Source: Acidobacteriota bacterium (GTDB taxonomy: Bacteria > Acidobacteriota > Terriglobia > Terriglobales > Acidobacteriaceae). From it: a DNA stretch of 33,532 nucleotides. This document shows, piece after piece, positions 32,173-33,532 of the stretch; position 1 is the stretch's first letter, and every line of letters begins with the position of its first letter. Made by a program: the position numbers and the translations under genes. Location of the stretch: NCBI GenBank assembly GCA_023441255.1, contig JAEZPW010000128.1:1-33532 (forward strand), in the 5' to 3' direction. The notes under the pieces are model-generated. The model ran no database searches, was not told the origin of the DNA, and saw nothing but the letters and a program-made list of their open reading frames with translations.

Positions 32173-33532
32173 AGCACTTCGAAATGCTTAAGCGGTTGGC
32201 AGAGCGTCTGGGACTTGCCACGCACCCGCAAGTTGCGCCGCTGTTGGCCACCATCAAGCCGCAGCGCAATGCGCCATTGGACCAGCGGCTTCTTCTGCTG
32301 GTGGAGTCGCTGCTACAGTCAGCTGTTTCGCAGTACGAGCGTGTGCCGTTCTTGCTCGCGCCAGCCCACCTTATCGGTGCTGGGCGGTATCATCTTGTCA
32401 ACCAGGTCATCGATGACGCGCCCGTGCTCTTGTCCGAGGAGGAACTCGCGCGTAACGCGTGCATCATTGGTGCTACGGGCACCGGCAAGACCGCGCTGCT
32501 CCTCCACCTCATTCGCCAGCTGCTCGAACAGAGCGAAACACACATCTGGTGCTTTGATTGCAAAGACGATTATCGCTTCTTGGCCGCGAAGGCAGCGTAT
32601 GCATTTCGTATCATCACTGGCCAGACGCGCTTCAATCTCCTCCAGCCATTGTCGTTTCTGAGTCGTCATGAGCAAGCAGCCCTGCTGACAACTGTGCTGT
32701 GCCGATCCATGTTTGCCGCCGAGCACGTGCGGCAGGTGCTCCACGACGGATTTCGTGCACTGGCCGGTGTCAAGCACTGGACACTACGCACCCTCAAAGC
32801 AGCCGTGGAATCCCTGTATCGTCCCAATGACACGTACGTACGTCGTGACGCGATCCGTAGCACGAGCCTCCGATTGCAGCGCATCCTCGACTCCTTCCCC
32901 GGGCTTTGCGATTTCAACGAGGGCATTAGCTTTGAGGACCTCGCCTCTCACAATGTGTACCTGCCTGGGAACGCGACAGATGTGTTTCAGTTCGTATGGG
33001 GCTTGCTCGTGTACTACCTGTGGGCGCACCAGCGCCAGGCCCAGTACCGTGGCGGTTTGCGCGTTGTCTTGGTGATGGATGAGGCCGTGCTCTCGTGGAA
33101 CCCTGACGGGAAGATCAGCGGCGCAGTACTCGATGAGCTCGTGGGGTTGATTCGTGAAACAGGCATTGGCTTGCTTGCGACCACGAACAATTTGGGAGTG
33201 CTTAGTCCGGTGTTTCGCAGCAATCTTTACGCACAGATCGCAGCCAATCTCACCGATGGCAAGGAGCTCGCCGAACTTGCCAAGACGTTCGGCTACCGGC
33301 CCGAGCAAACCGAGTTTCACGCGCACCAACTCACCCGTGGCATGTACGTGGTGTACCTGGGAGATCGTTGGCGCTATCCCATCTTGGGTACTCTCCCGCC
33401 GCCGACAGACGACAAGACCGTTGAAGCGACGGAGTGGCAGGCGGCTCTCGAGCGGACCTCGGCCCTGGCACCAGACCAAGAAGTTGAACCTGAAAGCACC
33501 ATGGCTATCGAGGAGCGGGTTCAACCGGCGCG
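32151..33532 (+). CDS. HerA/VirD4-like ATPase, cut by the right edge
   Basis: An open frame to the end of the window with no stop. GTG at 32151, five bases after GGGAG (32141-32145), is the preferred start and overlaps the RING-like gene by 22 bases; GTG at 32160 and ATG at 32184 are alternatives. Counting from 32184, Walker A is GATGTGKT (96-103), followed by HIWCFDCKDDYRFLA, and Walker B is LRVVLVMDEAVLSW; a later LLATTNNLGVLSPVFRSNL resembles the sensor region of conjugative coupling or HerA ATPases. The tail becomes Glu/Pro-rich near the edge, so most of the protein is present. Its coupling to the ubiquitin-like genes suggests a DNA- or protein-translocating partner, or that the operon is cargo of a conjugative element. 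Confidence 0.85.
   Translation, partial: MLVVECLKHFEMLKRLAERLGLATHPQVAPLLATIKPQRNAPLDQRLLLLVESLLQSAVSQYERVPFLLAPAHLIGAGRYHLVNQVIDDAPVLLSEEELARNACIIGATGTGKTALLLHLIRQLLEQSETHIWCFDCKDDYRFLAAKAAYAFRIITGQTRFNLLQPLSFLSRHEQAALLTTVLCRSMFAAEHVRQVLHDGFRALAGVKHWTLRTLKAAVESLYRPNDTYVRRDAIRSTSLRLQRILDSFPGLCDFNEGISFEDLASHNVYLPGNATDVFQFVWGLLVYYLWAHQRQAQYRGGLRVVLVMDEAVLSWNPDGKISGAVLDELVGLIRETGIGLLATTNNLGVLSPVFRSNLYAQIAANLTDGKELAELAKTFGYRPEQTEFHAHQLTRGMYVVYLGDRWRYPILGTLPPPTDDKTVEATEWQAALERTSALAPDQEVEPESTMAIEERVQPA

Noticed and set aside
1..33532. CRISPR array, tRNA or rRNA genes, insertion sequences
   Set aside because: By eye I found no regularly spaced repeats, no cloverleaf with a T-loop consensus and no DDE/HUH transposase. 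A tRNA scan would settle this.

Overview
The window reads as bacterial DNA, GC-rich by eye, with Shine-Dalgarno sites and ATG/GTG/TTG starts. It looks like an accessory, defence-rich and mobile region rather than core chromosome: I see no rRNA, tRNA, ribosomal or central-metabolism gene. The host lineage cannot be fixed from sequence alone. A small secreted protein at 22610-22951 and the FG-GAP-like protein at 26999-28450 remind me of Acidobacteriota-type proteins (inference), while the integrase at 16362-17738 is of the archaeal-type class carrying a zinc ribbon.

Layout. (1) 1-10378: a DNA phosphorothioation island. A minus-strand gene with a PD-(D/E)xK-like nuclease domain (370-2544) diverges from a compact plus-strand series: a ParB-like protein, a second ParB/KorB-like DNA-binding protein, a metallo-beta-lactamase/beta-CASP-like nuclease, then dndB, dndC, dndD and dndE. 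dndA (cysteine desulfurase) and the usual restriction genes dndF/G/H are not in the window. (2) 10506-18204: a mobile-element block. A minus-strand operon encodes a probable winged-helix protein, a coiled-coil protein and a HerA/TraG-type ATPase with a nuclease-like C-terminus. A plus-strand operon encodes a small protein, a 33-residue peptide and a DNA methyltransferase. A guanylate-kinase-like protein and the tyrosine recombinase follow, the latter surrounded by short hairpins. (3) 18213-22415: two possible defence genes, a PLD-family nuclease and a UvrD-like SF1 helicase. (4) 22610-29323: a small secreted protein; a probable RiPP cluster (radical SAM/SPASM maturase, a 56-residue precursor ending in a Cys/Thr cluster, and a GT9-type glycosyltransferase); then an FG-GAP-like protein and an unrecognised gene. 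(5) 29465-33532: a tightly packed bacterial ubiquitin-like operon encoding a Ubl-E2 fusion, a JAMM-E1 fusion, a membrane protein, an all-cysteine RING-like protein and a HerA/VirD4-like ATPase that runs off the right edge.

How the genes may work together. DndC, DndD and DndE insert sulfur into the DNA backbone with a desulfurase supplied from elsewhere; DndB probably regulates them, and phased CTTCC repeats sit at its promoter. The ParB-like pair and the beta-CASP protein could be an alternative effector or regulatory arm. The radical SAM enzyme probably modifies the Cys-rich tail of the 56-residue peptide, and the GT9 enzyme may glycosylate it. The ubiquitin-like operon has E1, E2, deconjugase and RING-like parts in four overlapping or abutting genes beside a DNA-pumping-type ATPase, which suggests a conjugation-like modification system carried by a mobile element. 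The two strongest leads for something new are the RiPP cluster and the RING-containing ubiquitin-like operon linked to an ATPase.
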